This document shows, piece after piece, positions 17,826 to 27,752 of a DNA stretch of 64,000 nucleotides. The position numbers were made by a program, and so were the translations under genes. The notes under the pieces are model-generated. The model had not been told where the DNA came from. It worked only from the letters and a program-made list of their open reading frames with translations, and made no database searches. Position 1 is the stretch's first letter. Every line of letters begins with the position of its first letter. Source of the DNA: Rubripirellula tenax (GTDB lineage: Bacteria; Planctomycetota; Planctomycetia; Pirellulales; Pirellulaceae); assembly GCF_007860125.1 (NCBI RefSeq), contig NZ_SJPW01000001.1, positions 892,104-956,103 of the forward strand, read 5' to 3'.

Positions 17826-18632
17826 ATGGGATTGTTTTGGAATCATGACGTCGCCGTCTGTGAGATGGCTGACATCAACAGCGGTATCTTCCGATGCTCG
17901 GCGGACGGGAACGTCCACTGGCCCAAGAGTCTGCGATTCGCCGAACTCGCAGCCGAAGACGGCATCCGACGCGCTGTTGCGGTAACAAACTTTGGAACGA
18001 TGGACACCGTCGTTCGTCGTCTGGGATTGTTCAACGCTCTCTTGATTCGGCATCGTGTCGAACTCGAAGTTAAGGCAGCCGTCGAGTTTTCGCTCGGCAG
18101 TGACTTGTTCAATCAGATCGTACGGGCGGCAACCGTGATGGGTGGTTTGAATCGGCACTACGTGATGCTGCGAATTCACCCGGGTACGTCGCTGCCCATT
18201 GCATCGGTTGTCGAGACCATTCGAAAGATGCACTTGAGAACGATCTTGGTCGCGCCTGAACGTTGTGATGCATTGGTGCATCGACCGACCGAGTGGAAAC
18301 GACTCGCGTCGGCAGGCGCCCTCATTCAATTCTCGGCCAAGAGTCTGCTAGATGAATCGAATCCGCGACGCATCCGATTTTGTCGATCGATGATTCGCGA
18401 AGGTCGGTGTCACTTCATCGGTACGGAATTGGGCCGCGACGATGGCACGTCGGTCTCGCTCGCCGAAGCATTCCGTGTGATCGCACGCTGGGCCGATATC
18501 GAAACGGCAACGAACTTGTGTTGGGGAAACACGAACTGCGTCTGGGAAAACCAGCCCGTTCAAGTTTCCGACCGATTCAATCGCTCGGCCGGAAGACAAT
18601 GGTTTCGTCGGCCCACCAAGTTGGCGGCTTAG
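17826..18632 (+). CDS. Degenerate CpsB/YwqE-type PHP-family protein
   Basis: A 268-residue protein whose layout follows bacterial PHP tyrosine phosphatases of capsule loci: N-terminal metal motif, FAELAAEDGIRRAVAVTNF helix and strand, a GLFNALLIRHRVELEVKAAVE segment, VAPERCDALVHR, a GALIQFSAKSLL strand, and a FIGTELGR segment with a final ATNLCWGNT. The metal ligands expected in DIHCH, TPHH, HPER and SDAH read DINSG, VTNF, APER and GTELG, so nearly all histidines are gone. Catalysis as a metal-dependent phosphatase is therefore unlikely; a binding or regulatory role is an inference. The start is supported by an AGGAG site; ATG 17868 is an alternative. No capsule genes are nearby. A long antisense frame (17421-18329) is judged a mirror. 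Confidence 0.7.
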   Translation: MGLFWNHDVAVCEMADINSGIFRCSADGNVHWPKSLRFAELAAEDGIRRAVAVTNFGTMDTVVRRLGLFNALLIRHRVELEVKAAVEFSLGSDLFNQIVRAATVMGGLNRHYVMLRIHPGTSLPIASVVETIRKMHLRTILVAPERCDALVHRPTEWKRLASAGALIQFSAKSLLDESNPRRIRFCRSMIREGRCHFIGTELGRDDGTSVSLAEAFRVIARWADIETATNLCWGNTNCVWENQPVQVSDRFNRSAGRQWFRRPTKLAA

Positions 18633-18645
18633 CACTTCGTCCGAA

Positions 18646-19410
18646 CTATTCGTCTTTGTTGTCGAATATCAGCAGTTTACCGCCGTAGGCTTCTTTCAAT
18701 AGACGCGGTCGCATGACTTCTTTGGTTGGACCCTCGGCAATGATGCGTCGATTCAGAAGTAGCACTCGGTCAAAGTAATCCGCGACCGTGTCGAGATCAT
18801 GGTGGACAACCATCGCGGTTTGCCCCGCGTCGCGAAGTCGGTGAAGGACATCGATGATCGTTCGCTCGGTCGACGCGTCGACACCGGCCAGCGGTTCGTC
18901 CATCAAAAACAGTTCGGCACCTTGAACCAGCGACCGAGCCAAGAAGACTCGCTGTTGCTGGCCGCCCGAGAGTTGGCTGATCTGACGTTTGCGAAGATCC
19001 TGCATTCCGACGCTTCGCAGCGCTTCGATGGCCTGCTCGCGATGCTTCGATCGCACCGGCCGTAGCCAACCGATCTTGCGGTAAAGTCCCATGCAAACCA
19101 CGTCCAATGCGGTGACCGGAAAGTCCCAGTCGACGGTCGTCCGCTGCGGCACGTAGCTGACGCGACCAGCCACTTCGCCGAACGTTTTTCCAAAGAACTC
19201 AAACTTTCCTTCCGCAGGCTCGATCAAGCCAAGCGAAGCCTTGATAAGCGTGCTCTTTCCCGCGCCGTTGGGACCAACGATTGCCGTCAACGTGCCCGGC
19301 GGCGTTGAAAAGCTGACGCGTTCCAAGACAGGCTGGCTGCGATAGGCGATCGTGACATCGATCGCGCGAAGCGGACACACGGTCGGCGGTGCTGCATTCG
19401 ATTCGATCAA
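18646..19410 (-). CDS. Metal (Mn/Zn) ABC transporter ATP-binding protein
   Basis: A 254-residue ATPase with Walker A GPNGAGKST at residues 46-54, Q-loop in VSYVPQRTTVDWDFPVTA, signature ISQLSGGQQQR, Walker B LFLMDEPLAGVD and the switch His in VVHHDLDTV. The RTTVDWDFPVTALDVV segment is typical of the manganese/zinc/iron chelate family (MntB/SitB/ZnuC). It starts with TTG at 19410, overlapping the stop of the binding-protein gene (TTGA), so expression is coupled. It should pair with the permease encoded at 11.4-12.3 kb. Confidence 0.93.
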   Translation of the reverse strand: MIESNAAPPTVCPLRAIDVTIAYRSQPVLERVSFSTPPGTLTAIVGPNGAGKSTLIKASLGLIEPAEGKFEFFGKTFGEVAGRVSYVPQRTTVDWDFPVTALDVVCMGLYRKIGWLRPVRSKHREQAIEALRSVGMQDLRKRQISQLSGGQQQRVFLARSLVQGAELFLMDEPLAGVDASTERTIIDVLHRLRDAGQTAMVVHHDLDTVADYFDRVLLLNRRIIAEGPTKEVMRPRLLKEAYGGKLLIFDNKDE

Positions 19411-20438
19411 TCGTTCGACTCCGATTCAACGGATTGTAATGTGTCGTCTGTCGGGACCGATCCGCCGAGCGCAGTTGCGATCGTCGAAAAATTGTGTCGC
19501 ATCATTCCGATGTAGTTGCCTGTCGGGCTTCCCGTGGCGCCCATCGAATCGCTAAGCAGTTCCCAGTCGCTGCTGACCGTTTGGCCGCGACTGCGGGCGC
19601 CTTCGACGATCGCCTTGACTTGTCGGGGCGAAACACTCGATTCAAAGAACACGGCGGGAACCTTTCGCGTTGTGATCAAGTCGACCAATCGGTTGACGTC
19701 GCGAATTGCGGCATCGCTGATCGTTGAAACGCCTTGGACCCCGTGAACTTCGATTCCGTATCGCTTGCCAAAGTAGCGAAACGCGTCGTGTGCCGTCACC
19801 AGGATCCGCTGCGACGATGGAATGCTTTCGATCGCCGCGGCACCGAACCGATCCAGCTGCGCGAGTTCGGCGCGGTAGGCGGTCGCTCTTTCGCGGATGG
19901 CTTCGGCGTGCTCGGGCATCAATGCGATCAGCCGCTGGGCGACTTGCTCGACCGCTTCGCTCCACAGCGTTACGTCCATCCAAATGTGCGGGTCGTGAAC
20001 GCCGGCGTCAGCGTCGAGCAATCGATCGTGGGGCAACCATTCGCCGATGGCAATCGTCGTGCCCTCGTCGCCACTACGGCTTTCCAGGACTTCGCCCAAG
20101 CGACCTTCAAGATGCAGACCGTTGTAAACGACAATGTCGGCGCCGCGCAGTTGGACGGACACCGACCGCGATGGCGAGTACAGGTGAGGATCCACGCCGG
20201 GTCCCATGATCGTTTCAACACGCGCATCCGGTCCCATCAAAGTTGAAACCATGTCACCGACCATTCCCGTCGTCGTGACAATCACCTTCCGAGCGTCGCC
20301 GCCGTTGCCCGTCGATGTCGCATTTGAGTTGCCACAACCGCCCGATAAAAGGGCAGCCCATAGCATCGCTAATGACACCAAAATGGCAGTCACGAAGCGG
20401 CGGTCGGAGGATGAAACGGGCGTTTTCGCGTTTTTCAC
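19407..20438 (-). CDS. Metal (Mn/Zn) ABC transporter substrate-binding lipoprotein
   Basis: A 343-residue TroA/ZnuA/MntC-type binding protein. The leader ends in a lipobox LLSGGC with the lipidated Cys at residue 35. Family blocks include VIVTTTGMVGDMV, GPGVDPHLYSPSRSV (metal His), NGLHLEGRLGEVL, DPHIWMDVTLWSEAVEQVA (metal His) and VTAHDAFRYFGKRYGIEVHGVQG (third His), with VPAVFFESSVSP giving the acidic ligand. It begins with GTG at 20438. A perfect palindrome of DtxR/MntR type lies 50-63 bases upstream, so it is probably repressed by a metal-sensing regulator when metal is sufficient. Manganese is favoured over zinc by the operator type and the ATPase, but this is an inference. Confidence 0.93.
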   Translation of the reverse strand: MKNAKTPVSSSDRRFVTAILVSLAMLWAALLSGGCGNSNATSTGNGGDARKVIVTTTGMVGDMVSTLMGPDARVETIMGPGVDPHLYSPSRSVSVQLRGADIVVYNGLHLEGRLGEVLESRSGDEGTTIAIGEWLPHDRLLDADAGVHDPHIWMDVTLWSEAVEQVAQRLIALMPEHAEAIRERATAYRAELAQLDRFGAAAIESIPSSQRILVTAHDAFRYFGKRYGIEVHGVQGVSTISDAAIRDVNRLVDLITTRKVPAVFFESSVSPRQVKAIVEGARSRGQTVSSDWELLSDSMGATGSPTGNYIGMMRHNFSTIATALGGSVPTDDTLQSVESESND

Positions 20439-20477
20439 TTGAAAAGACTCTCAGAAAGGCGTGTTTACGAGTACTCA

Positions 20478-20501
20478 AATATAATTGTTTGGCTAGCCAA
20501 A
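20478..20501 (-). promoter_or_regulatory. Putative DtxR/MntR-type operator and -10 box
   Basis: A perfect 14-bp palindrome TTTGGCTAGCCAAA lies at 20488-20501, upstream of the binding-protein gene. On the minus strand it is followed directly by a -10-like TATATT (20483-20478). The core resembles operators of the DtxR/MntR/TroR family. Binding would block RNA polymerase. Confidence 0.6.
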
Positions 20502-20610
20502 AACTAGAGAGGTTTTGATGCAAGTTGCGTGCCGCTAGCAATTTCGATCAACTCGCTAGCGTGTGGTAAACTTGGGTTTCGGTGGCTTGGCCTGCGGTTT
20601 GGGGATCGAC

Positions 20611-21168
20611 ATGGGACTGACGTACTTCAAGCGATTTCGAATGGAATACGATCTGTTGGATTGGCGTTTCGCCGATGCGACCGTTCCAGCCGGCTATGCC
20701 TTGATCCCGTTCAGTTCCGGAATCATGCGAGAACACGCGACGGCGAAGTATCAAAGTTTTCGCCAAGAACTGGACGCCAATGTGTTCCCCTGTCTGGGGC
20801 GTCGCGACGGCTGCATGCGTTTGATGCGAGAGATCTCGTCACGAGACGGTTTCGTGCCCGGCGCGACTTGGCTGTGCCGCCATCGCGATCCGGCGACCGG
20901 ACACTGGAATCCCGTCGGTACGATTCAAGGGTTAGAGATCGAAGGCTGGGGCGCGATCCAGAATATCGGAATCGATACACTCCACCGCGGTCGCGGGCTG
21001 GGCACGATCTTGATGGCTCGCGCGGCCGAAGGATTTCGCGAGGCCGGATTGACGCGAATGCACCTGGAAGTGACGACCGACAACACCGCCGCGATACGTT
21101 TGTACGAACGGATCGGATTCAAGCGAGCCCAAGTGGTTTACAAAGCCGCCGAAGTTGCCGGTGTCTAG
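20611..21168 (+). CDS. GNAT-family N-acetyltransferase
   Basis: A 185-residue acetyltransferase from an ATG at 20611. The N-terminal half binds the acceptor (VPAGYALIPFSSGIMREHATAKYQSFRQ). The C-terminal half carries the acetyl-CoA motif A: IGIDTLHRGRGLGTILMARA, with the R/Q-x-x-G-x-G/A loop RGRGLG, and motif B TTDNTAAIRLYERIGFKRAQV. The substrate is unknown. It is divergent from the metal transporter genes and shares their short upstream region, with no other link visible. Confidence 0.85.
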   Translation: MGLTYFKRFRMEYDLLDWRFADATVPAGYALIPFSSGIMREHATAKYQSFRQELDANVFPCLGRRDGCMRLMREISSRDGFVPGATWLCRHRDPATGHWNPVGTIQGLEIEGWGAIQNIGIDTLHRGRGLGTILMARAAEGFREAGLTRMHLEVTTDNTAAIRLYERIGFKRAQVVYKAAEVAGV

Positions 21169-21249
21169 TTCGCGGTTGGTTTGCACGTCTCTTGAAACCG
21201 AGATCGTTTTGGCACTTCAACGCGTCCGCTAACATGGTTTTACGCTGGC

Positions 21250-22293
21250 TCAACCGGGGAACCGGCCATGAGGTTCCATCGCCGTCTTGATGTTTCGTGA
21301 CATGTGGGACGTGTGAATTTTTCCAACGATCGATGCACTCCATTCGCCACGCACTACCAACCCGGGCACGCCCAACTTTGTCAGTTTTGCGTCAAGGTCC
21401 GTCACGTCGTCGGTCGCGATCCAGGTGACGTTTCCGGCCGCGCTGACATGATGGTCAAGACTCGAAAATACCGTCGATGCAGTTGGCACTTTCACCACAT
21501 GAGATCGATGGGGCGCGAACGTCAATTCGGTTACGGAATGCCAGAATGCTTCGCACGATTCCAATTCGGAAACGTCGCCCGTCCATCGGCTTGTGATCTC
21601 AGACGCAATCGCTTGATTCGCCTCCTGGGGCCCGGCGATTCGCAACAACACCTTCAGCTCATTCGGTCGCGCATCGATGGCATCCAGTTCCCAGCGGCTG
21701 GAGGCGGCTTGTTGGATGCGATCGATCAACTGGGTGTAGGACTCACAAGCCACCGACAACGTGAGCGTCGATAGCGGCTTCGGGAAGACCTTGAACGTCA
21801 ATTCGGTCATCACGCCAAGCCGTCCGAGGCTGCCGACCATCAACTTCGGGATATCGAAACCCGCGGCGTTCTTCACAACTTTGCCACCAGATCGAATGAC
21901 TTTGCCGTCACCCGAGACGAAGACGCATCCGATGATGAAGTCACGGACACCGCCGAATCGAAATCGACCCGGACCCGACAATCCTGACGCGACCGTGCCG
22001 CCAAGCGTCGCGCCGGCATCGACCAGCATCGGATCGAACGGCAAGTACTGATTTCGTTCCGATAAGACGTCGCGAACTTCGTCGATTCGCGTTCCGGACC
22101 TTGCGGTAAACGTGAATTCAGAGGGCTCGTACTCGATGATCCCGGTCATTGCAGATAGTGATACGAGGGTAACACCGGAGCCTGGGGACATTGCCGGCTT
22201 AGTTCGGTTGCCGATTGCCACGACGTGCTCGCATGAGGCAATCGCATCGACCAGATCACTTTCGCAGGTTGGTTTCAACAGAGGCTCATTCAC
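21250..22293 (-). CDS. glcE: Glycolate oxidase subunit GlcE (FAD-binding)
   Basis: A 347-residue FAD-binding subunit of glycolate dehydrogenase, which oxidises glycolate to glyoxylate at the membrane. The FAD-binding PCMH segments are visible: [65 protein letters not shown] and [31 protein letters not shown]. It starts with GTG at 22293 and overlaps glcD by eight bases, so translation is coupled. It is the last gene of the operon. The iron-sulfur subunit GlcF, usually next, is absent. Confidence 0.92.
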   Translation of the reverse strand: MNEPLLKPTCESDLVDAIASCEHVVAIGNRTKPAMSPGSGVTLVSLSAMTGIIEYEPSEFTFTARSGTRIDEVRDVLSERNQYLPFDPMLVDAGATLGGTVASGLSGPGRFRFGGVRDFIIGCVFVSGDGKVIRSGGKVVKNAAGFDIPKLMVGSLGRLGVMTELTFKVFPKPLSTLTLSVACESYTQLIDRIQQAASSRWELDAIDARPNELKVLLRIAGPQEANQAIASEITSRWTGDVSELESCEAFWHSVTELTFAPHRSHVVKVPTASTVFSSLDHHVSAAGNVTWIATDDVTDLDAKLTKLGVPGLVVRGEWSASIVGKIHTSHMSRNIKTAMEPHGRFPG

Positions 22294-23758
22294 GCTGAAT
22301 CACTCCTGCTTTTTCCAGCGGATGCAGCCCCGTCATCGCCAACGCGGGCGCCTCGGTACCGGGAAACATCTTGCCGGGGTTTGCGATCATCTTGGGGTCG
22401 AAGGCGCGTCGCAATCGATCGAACATGTCCACTGTGTTCTCGTCAAACATGTGCGGCAAGAAGTCTCGTTTCTCCATCCCCACGCCATGTTCGCCCGTGA
22501 TCGATCCGCCCATGGCGATGCACAACCGCGACAACTCGGCCGCGACGGCTTCGGCCCGGTGCAGCATTCCGTCGACGTTTCCGTCGAACAGGATCAACGG
22601 GTGCAGGTTGCCATCGCCGGCGTGAAAAACATTGGCGATCCGGATGCCGCTATCACGTGAAAGTTTTTCGATCGCGACCAATGCCTCGCCCAGTCGTTTG
22701 CGAGGTACGACCCCGTCTTGAACCAAAAAATCGGGACTGAGTCGACCGACGGCGGAAAAGACGCTTTTGCGGCCCTTCCAAATTCGCATCCGTTCTTCGT
22801 CGTCTTTTGCAACCATCTCTACGACCGGCTTCGTTGCGGCGATGACACGGCTCAACTGTTCTCGCTCGAACGCGATCTTTTCTCTTGGGCCTTCCAGTTC
22901 GACGATCAACACCGCCGCAGCACCGCGAGGGTAATCGCACTTCACAGCCGCCTCGGCTGCCTCGATCGAAAGCGCGTCCATGATTTCCATCGCTCCCGGC
23001 AACAATCCGGAATCGATCACGGCCGAGACGGCATCGCCGGCAGCACGAAGCGAGTCGTAACCAACCAGAACGGTGTGGAACACTTCTGGCTTGGGCAGCA
23101 GTCGCAACGTGATCTCGATCGCAATCCCAAACAGTCCTTCGTTGCCGCAAAACAATCCCGTGTAGTCCGGTCCGACGGACTCGGTGCTGGTGCTGCCTAT
23201 CGTGACGACCTCGCCGGTGGCCGTTACCGCTTTAATGCCCAAGACGTGATTGGACGTCATCCCGTATTTCAAACAATGAGCGCCACCCGAATTGAATGCG
23301 ACATTCCCGCCAATCGTGCAAACCGATTGACTTGACGGATCCGGGGAAAAATAAAGCCCGTGCGGCGCGGCGGCTTGCGAGACTTTCAAGTTAACCACGC
23401 CCGGTTCGACGACTGCTGTTCGCGATTCGGGATCCAGCTTCAGGATTCGATTCATGCGGTTGAGTGCGATCACAATCCCGTCGGCCACGGGTAGCGAACC
23501 GCCCGATAAACTGGTGCCCGAACCCCGTGCGACGAAGGGCACGTCGTTGTCGAAACACCAGCGAACGGCTGCGATGACTTCATCTGCCGTTTCGGGAATG
23601 ACCACCGCCAGCGGCTTGGCACGGAACGCGGTCAATCCATCGGATTCGAACGCAGACCGGGACGCTTTATCGTTGACGAAACGTTGCACCGGAAACAGCT
23701 TTCTCAATCCGGCCAATCGGTGGTCGCTCGCGGTGCTGCTCACGTCGAACTCATGCAT
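22286..23758 (-). CDS. glcD: Glycolate oxidase subunit GlcD (FAD-linked)
   Basis: A 490-residue catalytic FAD subunit, near the usual length of 499. Visible blocks are the FAD-binding [67 protein letters not shown], and the C-terminal substrate side with [37 protein letters not shown] and [11 protein letters not shown]. It starts at ATG 23758, overlapping the aminotransferase gene by 19 bases and glcE by eight. Given the alanine-glyoxylate aminotransferase and permease in the same operon, glycolate is the probable substrate, although D-lactate oxidases look similar. Confidence 0.93.
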   Translation of the reverse strand: MHEFDVSSTASDHRLAGLRKLFPVQRFVNDKASRSAFESDGLTAFRAKPLAVVIPETADEVIAAVRWCFDNDVPFVARGSGTSLSGGSLPVADGIVIALNRMNRILKLDPESRTAVVEPGVVNLKVSQAAAPHGLYFSPDPSSQSVCTIGGNVAFNSGGAHCLKYGMTSNHVLGIKAVTATGEVVTIGSTSTESVGPDYTGLFCGNEGLFGIAIEITLRLLPKPEVFHTVLVGYDSLRAAGDAVSAVIDSGLLPGAMEIMDALSIEAAEAAVKCDYPRGAAAVLIVELEGPREKIAFEREQLSRVIAATKPVVEMVAKDDEERMRIWKGRKSVFSAVGRLSPDFLVQDGVVPRKRLGEALVAIEKLSRDSGIRIANVFHAGDGNLHPLILFDGNVDGMLHRAEAVAAELSRLCIAMGGSITGEHGVGMEKRDFLPHMFDENTVDMFDRLRRAFDPKMIANPGKMFPGTEAPALAMTGLHPLEKAGVIQRE

Positions 23759-24873
23759 TCCTTAAGCGCCGATAACAGCGTGACCACGTTGCGGTGCGTC
23801 GCGCCGTATCCCATCAAGCCGATTCGCCATGCTTTGCCTGCGAAAACGCCAAGCCCGCCGCCGATTTCGATGTCGTATTCGTTCAGCAATCGCGTTCGAA
23901 TGGCTGCTTCGTTGATTCCCTCGGGCGTGGCAACACAATTCAGCGTCGACAGTGAGTTTTCGGGAATGTACGTCAATCCGAGCTCTTCCAAGCCCTTGCG
24001 AAGGTCCAAGTGGACGGTTCGGTGGCGGGCGATGCGTTTTTCAAGGCCTTCTTCGAGCACGATTTGAAGGGCTTCGCGCAAGGCGTACACCATGTTGATC
24101 GGCGCGGTGTGGTGATAGGCTCGTGCACCGGAACTGGCACCACCGCCCGTGTAATAATTCTTCAGCATTGAAACGTCGAGATACCAACTTTGCGAGGGCG
24201 TCTTGCGAGCTTCCATCTTTTCGATCGCGGCCGGCGAGAACGAAACCGGCGATAGTCCTGGTGGGCACGACAGGCATTTTTGCGTTCCGGAATAGATGGC
24301 GTCGATGTTCCAGTCATCCACCTTCAACTCGTGTCCACCCAGCGACGTGACGGCATCGACGGCCAACAGCATTCCCGCATCGTGAACGATCTTGGAAATG
24401 CCTTGGATCGGTTGCAGTGCGCCGGTGGATGTTTCGGCATGTACGATGCCAAGCATCGTTGCTTTGGGATGCTTCGAAACGGCTTCGGCGATCGCTTCAT
24501 CCGTAAACGTTTGCCCCCAAGGTACTTCGACGACGTGCACGGTCGCGCCACATCGTTGCATGTTGTCTTTCATGCGGCCACCGAAAACGCCGTTGATACA
24601 CACGATGACTTCGTCACCGGGTTCGATCAAGTTGACCAGAATCGCTTCCATGCCCGCCATTCCCGTCCCAGAGACGGGGAACGTCAATTGGTTCTTGGTT
24701 ACGAAAACGTCACGCATCATTTGACACGTTTCATCCATGTATTGGATGTACTGTGGGTCAAGGTGGCCTAGCGTTGGGGAGCCAATCGCACGCAAGATGC
24801 GATCGGGTACGGTGCTGGGCCCCGGTCCCATCAGTAGGCGTTGGCGTGGGTTCAGGGTGGCGTAAGTTGTCAT
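23740..24873 (-). CDS. Alanine--glyoxylate aminotransferase family protein
   Basis: A 377-residue class V PLP enzyme converting glyoxylate to glycine with alanine (or serine) as donor. Typical blocks: [78 protein letters not shown] and [20 protein letters not shown] with the Schiff-base Lys in GTQKCL. The C-terminal [20 protein letters not shown] is also of this family. The ATG at 24873 was chosen; the upstream part of the frame has no similarity. It supplies the removal of the glyoxylate formed by GlcDE. Confidence 0.93.
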   Translation of the reverse strand: MTTYATLNPRQRLLMGPGPSTVPDRILRAIGSPTLGHLDPQYIQYMDETCQMMRDVFVTKNQLTFPVSGTGMAGMEAILVNLIEPGDEVIVCINGVFGGRMKDNMQRCGATVHVVEVPWGQTFTDEAIAEAVSKHPKATMLGIVHAETSTGALQPIQGISKIVHDAGMLLAVDAVTSLGGHELKVDDWNIDAIYSGTQKCLSCPPGLSPVSFSPAAIEKMEARKTPSQSWYLDVSMLKNYYTGGGASSGARAYHHTAPINMVYALREALQIVLEEGLEKRIARHRTVHLDLRKGLEELGLTYIPENSLSTLNCVATPEGINEAAIRTRLLNEYDIEIGGGLGVFAGKAWRIGLMGYGATHRNVVTLLSALKECMSST

Positions 24874-24949
24874 GGAGAGATCGGAAGTTTGAAGTGAGAG
24901 GGTGTCGTTGTTTGGACGGTACGTCAAGTGATCGTGTTAGGCAACCGTG

Positions 24950-26632
24950 TCAGGTGATCGCGAGGCCCAAGACCGCCGCACACGCAATGTAATATAGAAA
25001 CACCTTCGCCGTGACACGGATCACTTCGCCCTCGCGGCCGATCAGCCCCACCACGGCACACGCAGCGACGACGTTATGGACGCATATGACGTTCCCGGCG
25101 GCGCCACCGACCGCTTGCAGGGCCACCACCCAAGTCGGATCAGCACCGATTTGTTCGGCCACCGAGAACTGGAATCCGCTGAACATCATGTTCGAAATGG
25201 TGTTGCTACCGGCCACGAATGCCCCCAACCCTCCGACCAGTGCGGCGAAGGCCGGCCATGCGGTCCCGCTAAGATTCGCAACCCCGGACGCCAATTCATC
25301 GGGCATCGATGCGAAACCCGCAGCGCCGCCCCCGGAATGAATGAAGACTTGCACCATCGGCACCGTAAACACCAGCGCCGCCGAAGCCAGGATGATCATC
25401 TTTGCGGAATCACGGATCGCTGTTCGGATTGCCGACCGATGCATGCCATGCAGGACGGCAGCAAAGATACTTGCGAGAATGAAGACGGTTCCGGGCAAGT
25501 ACAGTGGTTGCACCGGAGAAATGTTGACGGAACTGCCCAGGAAGTTTGCCCACGTTGATGTGTCGGCGGGAATCGCGAATGACTTCATCCACGTCCCCAG
25601 GCCGAGCAAGGGAAGTCGCGAGGCGACCAACAACACGGCAATCACCAGATAGGGAAGCCAGGCCCTGAACGGTGACAAGTGTGCCGGCGGTTCAGCGAGA
25701 GTCATTTCGGTAGTGCCGTGAAACGATTCGTCCCAGGTCGACGAATCGGCAAAGTCCCAAACGTCGCCTTCGGGAAACAAGAATCGGCGTTTCGCGGCGG
25801 GAACGACGATTGCGAGCCCGACTAGCGAACCGATCAGCGACGGAAATTCGGGCCCCAGCAAGATCGCAATCGCAACGTAAGGCAACGTCATCGACAGTGC
25901 TGCGAATAGGGAAAACTTCCACAATCGCAGTCCCTCGCGGTAGCTTCGGTTCGCACCAAAATTGCCCGTCAGAATACTGACCAGAATCAACGGAATCAGC
26001 GTTCCGATGATCGCGTGCAGCAGAGCGACTTTCCAACCGATGATGGGAAGCAACTCCGTCCACGACGCCATGCCCAACCGTTGGGCGTAGTCAACAACGT
26101 TGGGGTTGCCGTCCAAGCCTTTCGCGACGCCGACTAAGATCGGCGTACCGACGGCGCCGAATGATACCGGCGTGCACTGGATCACCATGCCGGAAACGAC
26201 GGCGGCTTTGGCGGGAAAGCCGAGTCCGACCAGCAACGGAACGCACACGGCGGCGGGAGTTCCGAAGCCGGCAGAGCCTTCAATGAAGGAGCCGAACAAC
26301 CAAGCAATCAGGATCACCTGTACTCGGCGGTCAGGCGTCACGTCCGTGAACCCGCGGCGAATGACCGAAAGTCCACCGCTTTGCCGCATCGTGTTGAGCA
26401 GCAGAATCGCGCCGAAAATGATGTACAGCAGCGTCGCGGTGATCACCAAGCCACCGGCCGACGCGGCGGCGATCTGGTTCAAATCGACTTGCCAATAGAA
26501 ATAGGCAACCGCTGCGGCCGTCACGTAGGCCAACGGCATGGCGCGAGCGGCGGACCATCCCAAACCAACCAGAAAGACCCCGGTCACGATGATCGGCAAC
26601 AGCGAAAAGAACGATGGCAGCAACTCGGACAT
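24950..26632 (-). CDS. L-lactate/glycolate permease (LctP family)
   Basis: A 560-residue polytopic carrier with some fourteen hydrophobic segments. LctP features: [90 protein letters not shown], and [22 protein letters not shown] followed by [22 protein letters not shown]. In E. coli the paralogues LldP and GlcA carry L-lactate, D-lactate and glycolate by proton symport; the neighbouring glcDE genes favour glycolate here. ATG 26632 was taken; a GTG three bases upstream also fits. It lies 25 bases after gyaR. Confidence 0.92.
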   Translation of the reverse strand: MSELLPSFFSLLPIIVTGVFLVGLGWSAARAMPLAYVTAAAVAYFYWQVDLNQIAAASAGGLVITATLLYIIFGAILLLNTMRQSGGLSVIRRGFTDVTPDRRVQVILIAWLFGSFIEGSAGFGTPAAVCVPLLVGLGFPAKAAVVSGMVIQCTPVSFGAVGTPILVGVAKGLDGNPNVVDYAQRLGMASWTELLPIIGWKVALLHAIIGTLIPLILVSILTGNFGANRSYREGLRLWKFSLFAALSMTLPYVAIAILLGPEFPSLIGSLVGLAIVVPAAKRRFLFPEGDVWDFADSSTWDESFHGTTEMTLAEPPAHLSPFRAWLPYLVIAVLLVASRLPLLGLGTWMKSFAIPADTSTWANFLGSSVNISPVQPLYLPGTVFILASIFAAVLHGMHRSAIRTAIRDSAKMIILASAALVFTVPMVQVFIHSGGGAAGFASMPDELASGVANLSGTAWPAFAALVGGLGAFVAGSNTISNMMFSGFQFSVAEQIGADPTWVVALQAVGGAAGNVICVHNVVAACAVVGLIGREGEVIRVTAKVFLYYIACAAVLGLAIT

Positions 26633-26657
26633 CACGAACTCCGGTACGGTGGAGTCG

Positions 26658-27632
26658 CTAGTCTAACGCATCCGGATTGACCAGATTGGGTGGGACTTCG
26701 CCTCGACAGGCAGCCAAACAGTTCTCGGCGGCCATGTTTCCCATCTTCGTCCGAGTGCCGATCGTTGCACTGCCCAGGTGTGGTGCGATGACGGCGTTGG
26801 GCAGATCATACAGCTCGGGTTCAAGTTTTGGTTCTTGCTCGTACACGTCCAAGCCGGCAAAGGCGATCGTACCGTCTTTTAATGCGTCGACCAGCGCGGC
26901 TTCATCAATGATCGGCCCGCGTGCGGTGTTGATGATCGTTGCGGTGGGTTTCATCAACGATAGCTCGCGGGCACCGATCAAGTGTTGTGTTTCGCTGTTG
27001 AGTGCGACGTGTACCGAAACAAAATCGGACTGTTTCAGCACTTCGTCCATCGTCGCGTAGGTGACGCCCATCGCCGACTCGGCATCGGCCGACAATCGTG
27101 TTCGGTTCCAGTATAAAATCTTCATATCGAAACCTTGGGCGCGACGAGCGACGGCTTGAGCGATGCGCCCGAATCCGATCAATCCCAAGGTTGCGCCGGA
27201 TACGTCGCTTCCCAAAAACTGAAGCGGCCCCCAGCCTTCCCACTTTCGTGCTCGCACGAACTGGTCGCCTTCGACCACTCGTCGGGCCGACGCTAACATC
27301 AAGGCCCACGCCATATCGGCGGTCGTATCGGTCAACACGCCGGGAGTGTTGGTGACGGGAATCTTGCGGCGTGTAGCCGCTGTGACATCGATATTGTTAA
27401 AGCCGACGGCGAAGTTGGCGACGACCTTCAATTTCGGATTGGCGGCCAAGATTTCATCATCGATCGTGTCGGTCAACAAACACAACAGCCCGTCGACGCC
27501 ATCGATACCGGCGATGATTTCCGACTTGGTCAGATACCGATCTTCGTGGTTGTAAGTCAGTTCGGAGTGTTCGCGAAGGATCGCCATCGACTCGGGTGGC
27601 AGTTCACGAGTCAGAAAAATTTTGGGCTTCAT
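26658..27632 (-). CDS. gyaR: Glyoxylate/hydroxypyruvate reductase (D-2-hydroxyacid dehydrogenase)
   Basis: A 324-residue NAD(P)-dependent dehydrogenase reducing glyoxylate to glycolate or hydroxypyruvate to D-glycerate. The N-terminal substrate domain has [30 protein letters not shown]. The Rossmann motif is [25 protein letters not shown], the catalytic Arg lies in [10 protein letters not shown], the Glu in LDVYEQEP, and the His in [12 protein letters not shown]. The ATG at 27632 ([12 protein letters not shown]) fits the family; a GTG at 27641 is in frame. It heads the glycolate/glyoxylate operon and follows a repeat element at 27638-27752, which probably includes or displaces its promoter. 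Confidence 0.92.
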   Translation of the reverse strand: MKPKIFLTRELPPESMAILREHSELTYNHEDRYLTKSEIIAGIDGVDGLLCLLTDTIDDEILAANPKLKVVANFAVGFNNIDVTAATRRKIPVTNTPGVLTDTTADMAWALMLASARRVVEGDQFVRARKWEGWGPLQFLGSDVSGATLGLIGFGRIAQAVARRAQGFDMKILYWNRTRLSADAESAMGVTYATMDEVLKQSDFVSVHVALNSETQHLIGARELSLMKPTATIINTARGPIIDEAALVDALKDGTIAFAGLDVYEQEPKLEPELYDLPNAVIAPHLGSATIGTRTKMGNMAAENCLAACRGEVPPNLVNPDALD

Positions 27633-27637
27633 CTCGA

Positions 27638-27752
27638 CCACCCTTCGTGGCCCCGCGACTCCGCTCGCGGGGTGTAGAGTGTTTCTTTCTTTGAACTGAT
27701 TTGCAGTTCATTTCCCGCCAGCGAAGTCGCGGGTCCACGTAGCGTTGCCCGT
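27638..27752 (+). repeat. Three-hairpin intergenic repeat, copy A
   Basis: Member of a family seen six times in this window. It starts with a CACCC..CGTGG segment, has a GC stem around CCCCGCGACTCCGCTCGCGGGG, then a GAACT..AGTTC hairpin, then a CCCGC..GCGGG stem, and ends in TCCACGTAGCGTTGCCCG. It lies between gyaR and the stop of secDF, whose termination codon sits at its right edge. Confidence 0.75.

Noticed and set aside
17421-18329. 302-codon minus-strand ORF opposite the PHP-like gene
   Set aside because: Rich in Cys, Arg and Ser with no domain; the plus strand matches the CpsB layout and has a ribosome binding site.
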